A stretch of DNA of 9,668 bases from Bacteroidota bacterium (GCA_021812865.1 JAKAMP010000062.1:1-9668); one strand, 5' to 3'; shown: positions 1-7,732, counted from the first letter of the stretch. Made by a program: numbers and translations. The notes: generated by a model from the sequence alone, not told the origin.

Positions 1-365
1 GAAACCACTTCGCCCGGGACAAGATTTTTATTTCTACCTATTGTACTGGACAACAATATATTATCCACAGCTCCCACACAAAGCAGGTCGTCTACATTCA
101 TGATCACGGCATCCTGGGCAATACCTTTCCATACCGACAGATCGCCCGTTTCTTTCCAGTAAATATAGGCCAGGGAGCTCTTGGTGCCTGCCCCGTCGGC
201 ATGCATGATGTTGCAGTATTCGGGATCCGCGCCAAGCATGTCGGGGATTATTTTGCAGAATGCACCCGGAAATATTCCCTTGTCAATATGCTGAATGGCT
301 TTGTGGACATCCTCCTTTGCCGAAGAAACGCCACGCTGTGTATACCGGGAACCCTGTTCCATCAT
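1..365 (-). CDS. purM: Phosphoribosylformylglycinamidine cyclo-ligase (AIR synthetase), N-terminal part, runs off the left edge
   Basis: The cytoplasmic enzyme of de novo purine synthesis that closes formylglycinamidine ribonucleotide to aminoimidazole ribonucleotide using ATP. About 121 codons are visible. Reading the minus strand from 365 gives [20 protein letters not shown], then [10 protein letters not shown] (the AIR-synthase glycine-rich DGxGTK motif, around residues 55-64), a [18 protein letters not shown] stretch, [11 protein letters not shown] (equivalent to the conserved MxxNDxxxxGA segment, with Asp in place of Asn) and [11 protein letters not shown]. This is the form typical of Bacteroidota PurM, about 390 residues long and diverged from the enterobacterial enzyme. 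The start could be either of two adjacent ATGs (365 or 362). The C-terminal two thirds lie outside the window. The gene is divergent from the small ORF at 760. An AIR-synthase-related paralogue is the only serious alternative. Confidence 0.9.
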   Translation of the reverse strand, partial: MMEQGSRYTQRGVSSAKEDVHKAIQHIDKGIFPGAFCKIIPDMLGADPEYCNIMHADGAGTKSSLAYIYWKETGDLSVWKGIAQDAVIMNVDDLLCVGAVDNILLSSTIGRNKNLVPGEVV

Positions 366-759
366 GTTCGATATTATGGATGGCAAAGTTAAAAAATCTT
401 TGTACCAATTCGGGTATTCCTATAGGTGAAGGTGCAGTTTAAGATGAAGAAACCTTCTCTTTTCCTGGCAGGCTTCAGATGAATTCCTGTTCTGCATAAC
501 TTGTATAGTTAACGTTTTCAGAAACAAATACCAGAAAGAACAGGAGAATGATTGATAAACATAAGTCACTCATTATCTGCGTATTAATCCGACTTATAAT
601 TTTCACCACACTTTTGACAGCTTTGGACGCAATTTTTCAACAAATCATCTGCGATTTTACCATATTGATGTAATCTTTGCCCGAAAGGAGATCAAATGAT
701 GAAGAATATAATACATTTACATCTTAGCCAACAGGCTAAAACCAAACACCCTAATCGCC
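366..759. other. Intergenic spacer between purM and the sorting-domain ORF
   Basis: This stretch of 394 bases holds no convincing gene. Apart from the purM -7 box, three weak things are visible. First, an AGGAG sequence at 686-690 lies five bases before an ATG at 696 that opens a 32-codon frame ending at 794; it overlaps the next ORF in another frame. Second, TACATTTA at 712-719 (plus) is one base from the -7 consensus. Third, a start-less open stretch on the minus strand (691-584) encodes 35 residues with a C-x3-C-x2-C pattern. None is strong enough to call. The region reads as AT-rich spacer, possibly containing decayed coding sequence. Confidence 0.5.
384..391 (-). promoter_or_regulatory. 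Candidate Bacteroidota -7 box for purM
   Basis: On the minus strand the bases read TAACTTTG, an exact match to the Bacteroidota -7 consensus TAnnTTTG. The box lies 18 bases before the upper of the two candidate purM ATGs, which predicts a very short leader. The matching -33 TTTG element is weak: the only TTG nearby (in AATTGG) is about 14 bases away rather than the usual 19-21. The call rests on the -7 match and its position. Confidence 0.5.
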
Positions 760-933
760 ATGAAACCAACTGCTGTAAAAGCCGAGGTATTTAATATGCT
801 TGGCGAAAAGGTATACGTTACTCGTGATTGTGAAAGAATTGATCTTTCAAAGCTCACTAGTGATGTATATCTTTTACATTACCTGGACAGGACAGGAAGG
901 ATTCTTAAAACGGAACGGCTAATCAAAAGCTGA
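760..933 (+). CDS. Orphan T9SS type A C-terminal sorting domain (57 aa), probable gene remnant
   Basis: The ATG at 760 opens 57 codons ending in TGA at 931-933. The product contains VFNMLGEKVY, then RIDLSKLTSDVYLLHYLD, then GRILKTERLIKS. This is the pattern of the Por secretion type A sorting domain: a hydrophobic strand with N-x-LG-x-x-V, then IDLSxLxSGxY, then a final strand ending in K-x-x-(L/I)-(I/V)-K. In known T9SS cargo this domain sits at the C-terminus of large exported proteins and is removed on export. Here there is no passenger, no signal peptide and no upstream PNP motif. An in-frame TAA at 709-711 closes the frame upstream. The normally conserved Gly of SGxY is Asp (TSDVY). The simplest reading is the 3' end of a decayed cargo gene, ended by the hairpin at 947. 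Expression as a small protein is possible but unsupported. Confidence 0.5.
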   Translation: MKPTAVKAEVFNMLGEKVYVTRDCERIDLSKLTSDVYLLHYLDRTGRILKTERLIKS

Positions 934-946
934 TGCTGGAATGCAT

Positions 947-977
947 AACAACCCCTGGCCAATGGCCGGGGGTTGTT
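947..977. terminator. Hairpin between convergent genes, likely bidirectional terminator
   Basis: AACAACCCCTGGCC (947-960) pairs with GGCCGGGGGTTGTT (964-977) around a three-base AAT loop. All 14 positions pair, one of them as G-U. The GC-rich inner stem is followed on the plus strand by GTTTG. There is no long T-run on either side, so on the minus strand termination would depend on the stem and its A-T base. It lies 13 bases after the stop of the sorting-domain ORF and 6 bases beyond the stop codon of the convergent phosphatase gene, so it is placed to serve both. Confidence 0.7.
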
Positions 978-983
978 GTTTGA

Positions 984-3900
984 TCAAAGCTTGATACCCA
1001 GGAAGAGCACATCGTCAACTTGCTCATAGTCGCCCCTCCATAGATGGAAATTATTCTTCACATGCTGATACTGTTCATCCATGGGTTTGGCATAGATATG
1101 CTGCAACAGGTTACGTAAACGCACCATTTTGAATTTTTTGCCCATAGGACCGCCGAACTGGTCGGGATAACCGTCGGAGAGCATATAGATCAGGTCGCCT
1201 TTGGCCAGGAAGTAGGTGTTTTCTTCAAATACTTTTGCCTCTTTTTCATCAAAAACGCCACCTACCGAACTCTTGCTTCCGGGAATATAAATTTGTTCTC
1301 CGTTCCGGTAAAGGATGAGAGGACGCATGGCTGAGGCAACCTTGACCTGGTAGGATTTTATATCTATCTCACAGACGATGATATCCATACCATCATTGGA
1401 CCGTTCAGCATCCATATTCTGATTGAGGGTACCCATGAGTTCATTGTCGAGCAAGCGAAGGATTTCGCCAGGCGAATAAATGTCGCTCCTGATGCAGATA
1501 TCTTTGATGAGGGTGGTACCGATCATCGACATAAAAGCGCCAGGGACGCCATGCCCGGTTGAATCGGCGCATACGATCATGAACTTGTCGGGGCTTACCA
1601 TATCGAACCAGTAAAAATCACCGCTAACGATATCCCTGGGCTGATAATAGATAAAAGAACCGCTAAACTTTTCCTGCAGGCGTTTCATGGAAGGCAGGAT
1701 GCTCTGCTGAATGCGCTGCGCATAATTAATACTGTCGGTGATGTCGCGGTTCTTGATTTCTATCTCCTCCTTCTGGATCATAACTTCTTTCGTTCGTTCA
1801 GCAAGATCCTTCTCCAGTTTCCTTTCGTACAGGATGTGTCTGCGCTCCTTGTCCTTGATTATGCCAATTACAGCGAGTACCAGAATAGTGAGAGCTGACA
1901 GGATAAACCAAGGGGTTTTCCAAAAGGGGAGTTTCACCCGGATATGCAGTTCAATGGGCTGGGTTACACAATACCCTTCGCTGCTGCAGGCTTTGAGCAT
2001 GAATGTATAATGACCATCGCGGACTTCAGGAAAAAGTGCACTGCGTTCGCTGGTTTCGCGCCAGGAAGTATCTTTTCCATACCCGTCCAACCTGTAGCGA
2101 TAAATCACCTTTTCCGGATCTTTCAGGTGAATTCCAATAAAATCAATCTGAATCTTATGCCGATCGTATGGCAACACAATGTCCTTAGAAAAGTCTTGTT
2201 CCTGGTCATCTATCTTCACAGATGTCAGATTGAGGGCCGGTGGAACTTTCTTCCTATTTTCCCGGGCATAGTCAAATTCAACCAGGCCGTCGGAAGTTCC
2301 AAAGTAAACCATTCCCGAGTTTTCTGAATACATTGCATTCTGGTTCAGTTCTCCGGTAATCCCGTTATCCGATCCATAAGTCACCACCACATTGTTTTCC
2401 TCGTTAATCCGGCTAATTCCATTGCTATGGCCTACCCAGATGCTGCCATCGCTGCCACAAACGATACTATAGCAGTAATTGCTCAGCAAACCCCGGTCGG
2501 TATTGAAAAGATAAACCGAATCATTCTGAAATTTCACCACTCCCGATCCATTTGTCCCTGCCCAGAAATTACCTGCCTTGTCGGCTGTGAGGCAGGTAAA
2601 CTCAACTTCAGTATTGATCTTTAAAAGTTTTTGCTCTTTTCCGAGACCTTCGGCTGTAATAGTATACAATCCATTACCCTTCGTGGCAAACCATACCTGT
2701 TTATGTTCATCGGTAAAGATGTCGAGGATACGGTTGTAGGTAAGGCCGCCATCCGTCATGTTAAAGATTTTCCTTCCTCCGTTCTTCAGGTCAAACCTGA
2801 TGATGCCATTATTTGTGGCTGCATAGAGCGCTTTGCCATCGCCATCGAGACAATTAATCACATTTTCAAGCAGATTCACCGAATAAAAGAATCGTGATGG
2901 CGAGGTGGATTCGTTGGCAATGCGGTAGATTCCATTTTCGGCTGTTCCGATCCACAGGTATTTGCCATCGTTATAGAGTGAATTGATGACGTCGTCGGGC
3001 AGTCCGTTTCTCCTGCTGATCAGAACCGTTTCGGAGGTATTCTTGCGGTTCACTCTCAATAAGCCCTTGTCGGTTCCCAGCCACAGATAATCGCCCGAAG
3101 TACAGACCGCAGTAACATTGCTGCTTGGCTGCTGTTTGAAAGGATCGAAGAACAAGAATCCTCCGGCAGTAAGGGAAGACAATCCATCGCCGAAGGTCCC
3201 GATCCACATAATCCCTTCCCGGTCCTGGAATACTACATTTACATTGTCGCTGCCCAGACCATTTAACCTGGTAAAGTTCTGAATTTCCCTGAACCCTTTG
3301 CCATTTTTATCGGGAATCAGCTCAAACAGACCGGCGCCCATGGTACTTATCCACAAGTTCCCCTGAACATCCTCAAAAATGGATTGTACACGGGCATCAG
3401 CCAGGCCTTTTGCAGCTGAGAGAGGCTCAGCTGTATATTTTTTTGCATCAAATCCCTTGCCCTCTACCACATATACCCCTGCATCCTCGGTACCCAGGTA
3501 GTACTGGTCTTTCCCCTGTACTTTGTAGATACACTGGATTTTGGTTAGGGGTACGCCTGTTATCTGCCCCATTTTCTCGAAAGAATTATTGCTGGTGACC
3601 TGCCTGAAAAGAAACAACCCGCTCCCTGTACCCAGGAGGTATTCGCCATTGTCACCTGTAGCAGCGGCATAAACCAGCATATCGCCCAGGGTGGATGAAC
3701 TGCGAATCACTTTATTATCGGCAAGGTCGATCTTTTCTATTCCGTTATTCTGTGATACGGCATATATATTTCCTTCATGATCTTCGGTAATGGCATTTAC
3801 GCTTCCAAAATCTTCCTTCTTAGGCTTGAATTGCACAAAATGGCTGCCATTGAACTGCATGAGGTAGCCATCATCGTACCCAAACCAGATATTGCCTTTC

Positions 3901-4187
3901 CTGTCGGTATAGCTGACTTTCACAAGAGCCTTGTGAATGCTGTCGTTGGTGAATTTATCCGAAAATTTAAGTCCATCAAACCGGCTCAATCCTTCTCCTG
4001 TTCCTAGCCAAAGATAGCCATTCCTGTCCTGGTTGATGGTATAAATGAACTTGCTTGCCAATCCCTTGCTAGATAAAGGTTTGAATCTGTAGTTCTGTGG
4101 ACGGGCCACAGGAATAATCATTACGAGTGCAACCAGCAAGCTGGCATATCTGCGGAAAAGAGAACTCCATTTCATGTGAGCGGGCAT
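984..4187 (-). CDS. Transmembrane propeller-type sensor with SpoIIE/PP2C serine/threonine phosphatase domain
   Basis: A 1067-residue membrane receptor. Order: signal peptide (about 1-30), 14 blade motifs of the two-component-regulator propeller type between about residues 57 and 636 (first GYLWLGTGEGLSRFDG, last GMVYFGTSDGLVEFD), a Y_Y_Y beta-sandwich (about 660-750), one membrane helix (about 760-777), a charged coiled coil (about 780-830), and a cytoplasmic SpoIIE/PP2C domain to the end. The metal-binding acidic positions of the PP2C family are all present: GDFYWFD (D857), CADSTGHGVPGAF (D875), LSDGYPDQ (D1005) and QVDDVLFLG (D1058/D1059). The catalytic domain therefore looks active. There is no histidine kinase, receiver or DNA-binding domain, so this is not a hybrid two-component system. 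By family, the substrate could be a phosphorylated anti-sigma-antagonist-like protein; none is encoded here. The ATG at 4187 follows an in-frame stop by 6 bases; the ATG at 4175 (MKWSSLF) is an equally good start. It lies 14 bases after the preceding gene and is probably co-transcribed with it. Confidence 0.9.
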   Translation of the reverse strand: MPAHMKWSSLFRRYASLLVALVMIIPVARPQNYRFKPLSSKGLASKFIYTINQDRNGYLWLGTGEGLSRFDGLKFSDKFTNDSIHKALVKVSYTDRKGNIWFGYDDGYLMQFNGSHFVQFKPKKEDFGSVNAITEDHEGNIYAVSQNNGIEKIDLADNKVIRSSSTLGDMLVYAAATGDNGEYLLGTGSGLFLFRQVTSNNSFEKMGQITGVPLTKIQCIYKVQGKDQYYLGTEDAGVYVVEGKGFDAKKYTAEPLSAAKGLADARVQSIFEDVQGNLWISTMGAGLFELIPDKNGKGFREIQNFTRLNGLGSDNVNVVFQDREGIMWIGTFGDGLSSLTAGGFLFFDPFKQQPSSNVTAVCTSGDYLWLGTDKGLLRVNRKNTSETVLISRRNGLPDDVINSLYNDGKYLWIGTAENGIYRIANESTSPSRFFYSVNLLENVINCLDGDGKALYAATNNGIIRFDLKNGGRKIFNMTDGGLTYNRILDIFTDEHKQVWFATKGNGLYTITAEGLGKEQKLLKINTEVEFTCLTADKAGNFWAGTNGSGVVKFQNDSVYLFNTDRGLLSNYCYSIVCGSDGSIWVGHSNGISRINEENNVVVTYGSDNGITGELNQNAMYSENSGMVYFGTSDGLVEFDYARENRKKVPPALNLTSVKIDDQEQDFSKDIVLPYDRHKIQIDFIGIHLKDPEKVIYRYRLDGYGKDTSWRETSERSALFPEVRDGHYTFMLKACSSEGYCVTQPIELHIRVKLPFWKTPWFILSALTILVLAVIGIIKDKERRHILYERKLEKDLAERTKEVMIQKEEIEIKNRDITDSINYAQRIQQSILPSMKRLQEKFSGSFIYYQPRDIVSGDFYWFDMVSPDKFMIVCADSTGHGVPGAFMSMIGTTLIKDICIRSDIYSPGEILRLLDNELMGTLNQNMDAERSNDGMDIIVCEIDIKSYQVKVASAMRPLILYRNGEQIYIPGSKSSVGGVFDEKEAKVFEENTYFLAKGDLIYMLSDGYPDQFGGPMGKKFKMVRLRNLLQHIYAKPMDEQYQHVKNNFHLWRGDYEQVDDVLFLGIKL

Positions 4188-4201
4188 AATATGATATTAC
4201 T

Positions 4202-5170
4202 TTATTTTACTCCGATTTCATGTTTGGTTTTTGGAACCCCTCCGATAGGATTAGCATAGAATTTCAAGGCTTCATTATACTGGTTCAGCACATATATCAC
4301 CACGTTATTATGTTTCACAGGAGGGTTCTTTCGTTTGATCATCTGGATATCGAGCGAATGGTTCTTTTCTTCCGGGCTGATGGCCAGGCTGCTTTCTTTC
4401 CATTCTGATTGCCCTGAAGCCACAGCCAGGTCGCCTGAACGTACTACCGAAACAATGCGGATAAAACCGTCGTCGTCCCAGTCCCAGTTACGCTGGGTAA
4501 CCTTAATAGTCCGGTCATCTACATACGGAAAGATATGCGATACCTGGTTCGGGTCGTCCCAAAGTCTGAAAGTGTAACAGAAGGTAAATGCATTACCTCC
4601 TTCAATAGGCTTGTTGTTTTCGGGATCAGTAGAAAGGTAATACCGATAAAGGTTTCCATCATCTCCTGAAATGCCTTCGGATATGACTTTAAAAATATAA
4701 CAGCCCCCGAACTGCTCAACATATTCTCCGGCCGTGGGATTGAAAGGCCCGAACGTATACCACTTCTGGTCGTATTTGGGATCAACGCCAAACGTTTTGG
4801 TTGCAAGGAGATTCCCGCTCTTATAATTACCTTTGGGTTCAGGCTGCTGTACATCAGGATCGGTGTAACATCCTTTCCCCCCATAAACCGAAAAAGAAGT
4901 CTGCGTATCCCAGTCGCCGTTCTGCTCATCAATTTCTCCTCCGCAATCGGGGTCAAACACCCTGATATAGAAAGGCTTTTTATAGTCCTTTGGTATCTGG
5001 AAGAAGAATATTTGTTTATGATAAAAATCCCCCCAGGAACCATCTGCGTTCTTCCCGAACATAACCAGGTATGGAATATTTTCCACTTCGTTGGGAACAG
5101 GCTGCGATAGAGCTGGCAGTGCCCAGCAAATCCCAACAAACGCCAGCATAATTTTCACAAGTAGCTTCAT
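4202..5170 (-). CDS. Exported protein of unknown function, co-transcribed with the sensor phosphatase
   Basis: A 322-residue protein not recognised as a named family. The start is set at 5170: MKLLVKIMLAFVGICWALPA followed by LSQ is a clear signal peptide, and a -7 box lies 60 bases upstream. The longer frame beginning at 5278 would start upstream of that promoter, and its extra 36 residues do not resemble a signal sequence. The mature part is rich in aromatic residues, Asp and Gly, and looks all-beta: FFFQIPKDY and PFYIRVFDPDCGGEIDE (about 55-82), then FSVYGGKGCYTD. Later come GGCYIF (155-160), a WDWDDDGFIRIV segment (229-240) and a hydrophobic VVIYVLNQYNEAL strand (290-302). Four mature cysteines (76, 101, 157, 198) could form two disulfides. 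There is no sorting domain and no lipobox, so it is probably periplasmic. It is the first gene of a two-gene unit with the propeller-phosphatase, which suggests (inference) a role as that receptor's partner or ligand-binding accessory. Confidence 0.8.
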   Translation of the reverse strand: MKLLVKIMLAFVGICWALPALSQPVPNEVENIPYLVMFGKNADGSWGDFYHKQIFFFQIPKDYKKPFYIRVFDPDCGGEIDEQNGDWDTQTSFSVYGGKGCYTDPDVQQPEPKGNYKSGNLLATKTFGVDPKYDQKWYTFGPFNPTAGEYVEQFGGCYIFKVISEGISGDDGNLYRYYLSTDPENNKPIEGGNAFTFCYTFRLWDDPNQVSHIFPYVDDRTIKVTQRNWDWDDDGFIRIVSVVRSGDLAVASGQSEWKESSLAISPEEKNHSLDIQMIKRKNPPVKHNNVVIYVLNQYNEALKFYANPIGGVPKTKHEIGVK

Positions 5171-5183
5171 CTCACATCTCTTT

Positions 5184-5206
5184 AATAATAAACACCTATT
5201 ATTATT
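5184..5206 (-). repeat. A/T inverted repeat in the predicted 5' leader
   Basis: AATAATAA (5184-5191) and TTATTATT (5199-5206) are perfectly complementary 8-base arms around a 7-base loop. The repeat lies between the -7 box at 5230-5237 and the ATG at 5170, and so in the predicted untranslated leader of the two-gene sensor unit. An all-A/T stem is a weak RNA structure. It could equally be an operator-like site or chance in an AT-rich leader. Confidence 0.35.
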
Positions 5207-5229
5207 CCTTCTCAGCAGTATCTGTATTG

Positions 5230-5237
5230 CAAATATA
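5230..5237 (-). promoter_or_regulatory. Candidate -7 box of the exported-protein/sensor-phosphatase unit
   Basis: The minus strand reads TATATTTG, an exact TAnnTTTG match, within the 136-base gap between the PKD-protein gene and the start at 5170. It would place transcription initiation near 5223 and give a leader of about 50 bases. No clear -33 TTTG is visible upstream, which is common but lowers certainty. The site is the main reason to treat 984-5170 as its own transcription unit and to reject the longer start at 5278. Confidence 0.55.
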
Positions 5238-5306
5238 AAATTTATCTCCGAGCGAGGTATGTTTTCTTCTTCATGCATAGCAATTTATGCGCCAGCCCAC
5301 ATCATT

Positions 5307-6761
5307 TCACGGGCCAGGGGCTGCCGCCTTGACTTCCACCGTAATAAAATTACATATAAGAGGATTCACTTCCTTCTTATTCCCATCGATCGCTGTGAGC
5401 CTGCATACTATAGTATATGTTCCAGGCTGGTGAAATACATAATTTACCTCCTTACCTGTGGCCAAATCGTATGGCCCAATTTTCCAAAAATATTGAGTTA
5501 CCGTAAGGTTGCCACCTGCAGTCAGTTCTGCGGTAAACTTAACATTCTGATTTACGCTGCAGGTTTGGGGGCCCTTAATTCTGACCTGTTTAATGTCATC
5601 AATTTCAAAAGGATAAGAAGCCTGACTAAAATTGAGACTATCCGTAAGCTTGTCAATCACATTGAGGTAAACATTATAGCTTCCGGGACCGGGGAAGCAC
5701 TTATAGGCTTCTGCTCCTCGAACTTTGCCCAGAGATCCAAAGTCCCATTCGTATATCATGGACGAAGTGTCAAGCTGGGGCGCAGTTTTATCGTAAAAGG
5801 TAAAACAGAGCTTGGGTTCTTCTATTGGCTTGGAATTCTGAAAAAGGGCATAATTGGTTCTGAAGAAGAAAATATTGCCTTTATTCCTTCTTTCTTCTAC
5901 GAAGAAACCTCTCGACATGGAAGAATCGGTTATAAAGCTTTTATTGGAAAAACGAGTATTGAAAGGTTCCGGCAGAGGTATTGCATCAATCCATTCTCCG
6001 TTGATCTGTTCGGTCCAATAGAGGTGCGATTTTTTCCCTCGGCTCCCATGCCCTGTAGAGGAAAAATAAAGCCTGCCCGAGGGATGACAGAGGGGATATC
6101 CCTCATCCCCGGCAGTATTGATTTTAGGGCCGGCATTGACAGGAGAAGTCCACTCCCCATCTTTCAGTTCGCAGTACCAGATATCGAAGCCACCGTAGCC
6201 TCCGGTAGTGTCGGATGAAAAGTATAGGCGCGTTCCATCGTGCGTTAATGAAGGATGACCATAGTTGAATTGTCCGGTGCAATAAGGAAATGGGCGTATA
6301 TCTTTCCATCGTGTTCCTTTGGCCTGCGCAATATAAATACCGCAGGGATTATCTCTTCGGGATGACTTGAATCGCATGGGTTCAAGATCGTCCTTGGTGA
6401 AGTACATGGTTTTGAAATCCGGGCTGAACACAACAGGCCCCTTGTTGCTTCTTGAAACCAGGCCCTGGTCGAGCAGTTCAATCTTTTCTATTGTCCCATC
6501 TTTTTTCAGAATGGCGTAGTAATAATTATATATAGGTGTATTGTCCTCCTGATTGGTGTATCGGTCGATGGCACCTCTCGGCCGGTCGGAACTGAAAACA
6601 ATACCTCTTTTATAAAATACCGGGGCATACTCATCGGTGCTCACCTGGCTAATACCCGGCAATTTATCAACCTGGTAAAGTCCAGTTTGCGCCAGGGCTG
6701 ACACGCAGCCCATCAACTGCCACACCATGAAACCTATATAGAATCTGCCGGTTTTCATCAT
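5307..6761 (-). CDS. Exported PD40-repeat and PKD-domain protein of a PorP/SprF operon
   Basis: A 484-residue exported protein. The N-terminus (about 1-25) is a signal sequence ending ALAQ; LMGC at 16-19 is an imperfect lipobox, so an outer-membrane lipoprotein is possible. Residues about 45-300 carry WD40-like PD40 beta-propeller motifs: PVVFSPDFKTMYFTKDD (109-125), HDGTRLYFSSDTTGGYGGFD (174-193) and HPSGRLYFSSTGHGSRGKK (226-244). Two PKD-like sandwiches follow: YEWDFGSLGK to GPGSYNVYLNVID (about 337-370), and QYFWKIG to QPGTYTIVCRLTAIDG (about 423-460). PD40 domains near PorP/SprF genes usually belong to OmpA-family or PorE-like proteins, but no peptidoglycan-binding OmpA domain is present here. 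The start codon shares its first base with the porP stop (TGATG), so translational coupling is likely; a second ATG follows at once. A role beside the PorP/SprF channel component or its cargo is inferred from domains and operon. Confidence 0.85.
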   Translation of the reverse strand: MMKTGRFYIGFMVWQLMGCVSALAQTGLYQVDKLPGISQVSTDEYAPVFYKRGIVFSSDRPRGAIDRYTNQEDNTPIYNYYYAILKKDGTIEKIELLDQGLVSRSNKGPVVFSPDFKTMYFTKDDLEPMRFKSSRRDNPCGIYIAQAKGTRWKDIRPFPYCTGQFNYGHPSLTHDGTRLYFSSDTTGGYGGFDIWYCELKDGEWTSPVNAGPKINTAGDEGYPLCHPSGRLYFSSTGHGSRGKKSHLYWTEQINGEWIDAIPLPEPFNTRFSNKSFITDSSMSRGFFVEERRNKGNIFFFRTNYALFQNSKPIEEPKLCFTFYDKTAPQLDTSSMIYEWDFGSLGKVRGAEAYKCFPGPGSYNVYLNVIDKLTDSLNFSQASYPFEIDDIKQVRIKGPQTCSVNQNVKFTAELTAGGNLTVTQYFWKIGPYDLATGKEVNYVFHQPGTYTIVCRLTAIDGNKKEVNPLICNFITVEVKAAAPGP

Positions 6762-7732
6762 CAGAAGAATTTCGGGTTTACAGCCTTAATGCGGTAGTTC
6801 AGTTCATACCGTAACTGGAATTCATGGGAACCGGAGGTATAATTTCTGATTTCATTCAATGAGTAGTCATAGGCATATCCCAGCTTGATCTGAGAACTTA
6901 CCTGTATTTCAAGCAAGGCGATTACAGTATTATCGGAACGATAGGAGGCTCCGATCCAGAGTTTATCCCTGAACATAATAAAGTTTGCATTTAAGTCAGT
7001 CTGCACTCCCAGCGATGGCGAATACCTCACCATAGCCGAGGGTTTGAAGCGGAAATTCGGGTTAAATGTAATCACCACTCCTCCGGTCGCCAGGAAATTC
7101 ATTTGGCTGTAGCGGAATACAGGGCCGCTGGAAGTGCCCGTGGTATCGGAAGGGAAACTGAAGAAACGCGGAACAGACAGCCCCAGGTAATATTCGTTTG
7201 TATAATAATATGCGCCAAACCCGAAGTTGGGAATGGTAACCGGGTTACGGAATGAAAAGGCAGGGTCATAGGTATTGAAAACCTGCATGGAACGATAATC
7301 CTGGTTAATGGTATAATCCACTACGGCATGATTGATCCCTGCCTGTAAGCCCAAGGCAAGACGTCCTCCCGTGATGTTATTGATCTTGATATGGTAAGCA
7401 TAATCAATGTAAAACTCAGAAGTTTTGGTCACCGGTGTCTGTTCAAACATCCCCATTATGCCCAGGGCCATGAAGTTATCCTTCTTGTCGCCTTTTGCCA
7501 AAGGGGTATGAATGGCAAAATCCTGACTGGTAGGAGCGCCAGTGAAGCCTACCCATTGTTTACGGTGACTGAAAACCGATGACAGCACTTCGTGACTACC
7601 GGCATAGGCAGGATTAATCATAAGCCCGTTGAACATATACAGGCTGCTGAGCGGCACATTGTTCATCTGGGCGGTAACCGTCAGACTAAACGCACACAAA
7701 AAAAAGCTTAGTATGATCTTTCTTCCCGTCAT
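6761..7732 (-). CDS. PorP/SprF family type IX secretion outer-membrane protein
   Basis: A 323-residue outer-membrane beta-barrel protein of the PorP/SprF family. The signal peptide (1-22) ends in VTAQ. It is followed by the family hallmark MFNGLMINPAYAGSHE (around 33-48, with NPAYAG at 40-45) and HRKQWVGFTGAP (56-67). Alternating amphipathic strands then run to a C-terminal FQLRYELNYRIK strand. In Flavobacterium, SprF is needed for secretion of the type B-sorted adhesin SprB, and PorP/SprF paralogues are commonly encoded beside such cargo. Here the gene directly follows a type B-sorted protein: its ATG overlaps the upstream TGA by four bases (ATGA), and its own stop overlaps the next start. 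That supports a dedicated cargo-partner relationship. It is more likely a cargo-specific SprF-like paralogue than the core PorP, since no core T9SS genes (porK, L, M, N) are visible. Confidence 0.92.
   Translation of the reverse strand: MTGRKIILSFFLCAFSLTVTAQMNNVPLSSLYMFNGLMINPAYAGSHEVLSSVFSHRKQWVGFTGAPTSQDFAIHTPLAKGDKKDNFMALGIMGMFEQTPVTKTSEFYIDYAYHIKINNITGGRLALGLQAGINHAVVDYTINQDYRSMQVFNTYDPAFSFRNPVTIPNFGFGAYYYTNEYYLGLSVPRFFSFPSDTTGTSSGPVFRYSQMNFLATGGVVITFNPNFRFKPSAMVRYSPSLGVQTDLNANFIMFRDKLWIGASYRSDNTVIALLEIQVSSQIKLGYAYDYSLNEIRNYTSGSHEFQLRYELNYRIKAVNPKFF

Noticed and set aside
481..549. Imperfect inverted repeat ATTCCTGTTCT / AGAACAGGAGAAT in the purM spacer
   Set aside because: The arms differ by a two-base insertion and are about 45 bases apart, with no other support for an RNA or attachment site.
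584..691. A minus-strand open stretch encoding 35 residues with C-x3-C-x2-C
   Set aside because: It has no start codon, is very short and matches no family I can name; the cysteine spacing alone is not evidence of a radical-SAM or metal site.
4519..5139. A 206-codon minus-strand frame inside the exported-protein gene
   Set aside because: It is an alternative frame of 4202-5170, which has the signal peptide, promoter and coherent beta-rich protein; this frame has none.
5171..5278. An N-terminal extension of the exported protein starting at 5278
   Set aside because: The added 36 residues are not a signal peptide, and the ATG would lie upstream of the candidate -7 box at 5230-5237.
5091..6218. 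A 375-codon open frame on the plus strand, opposite the exported-protein and PKD-protein genes
   Set aside because: It runs antisense through two well-supported genes and the promoter between them, has no recognisable domain, and its composition is that of a reverse-strand shadow.
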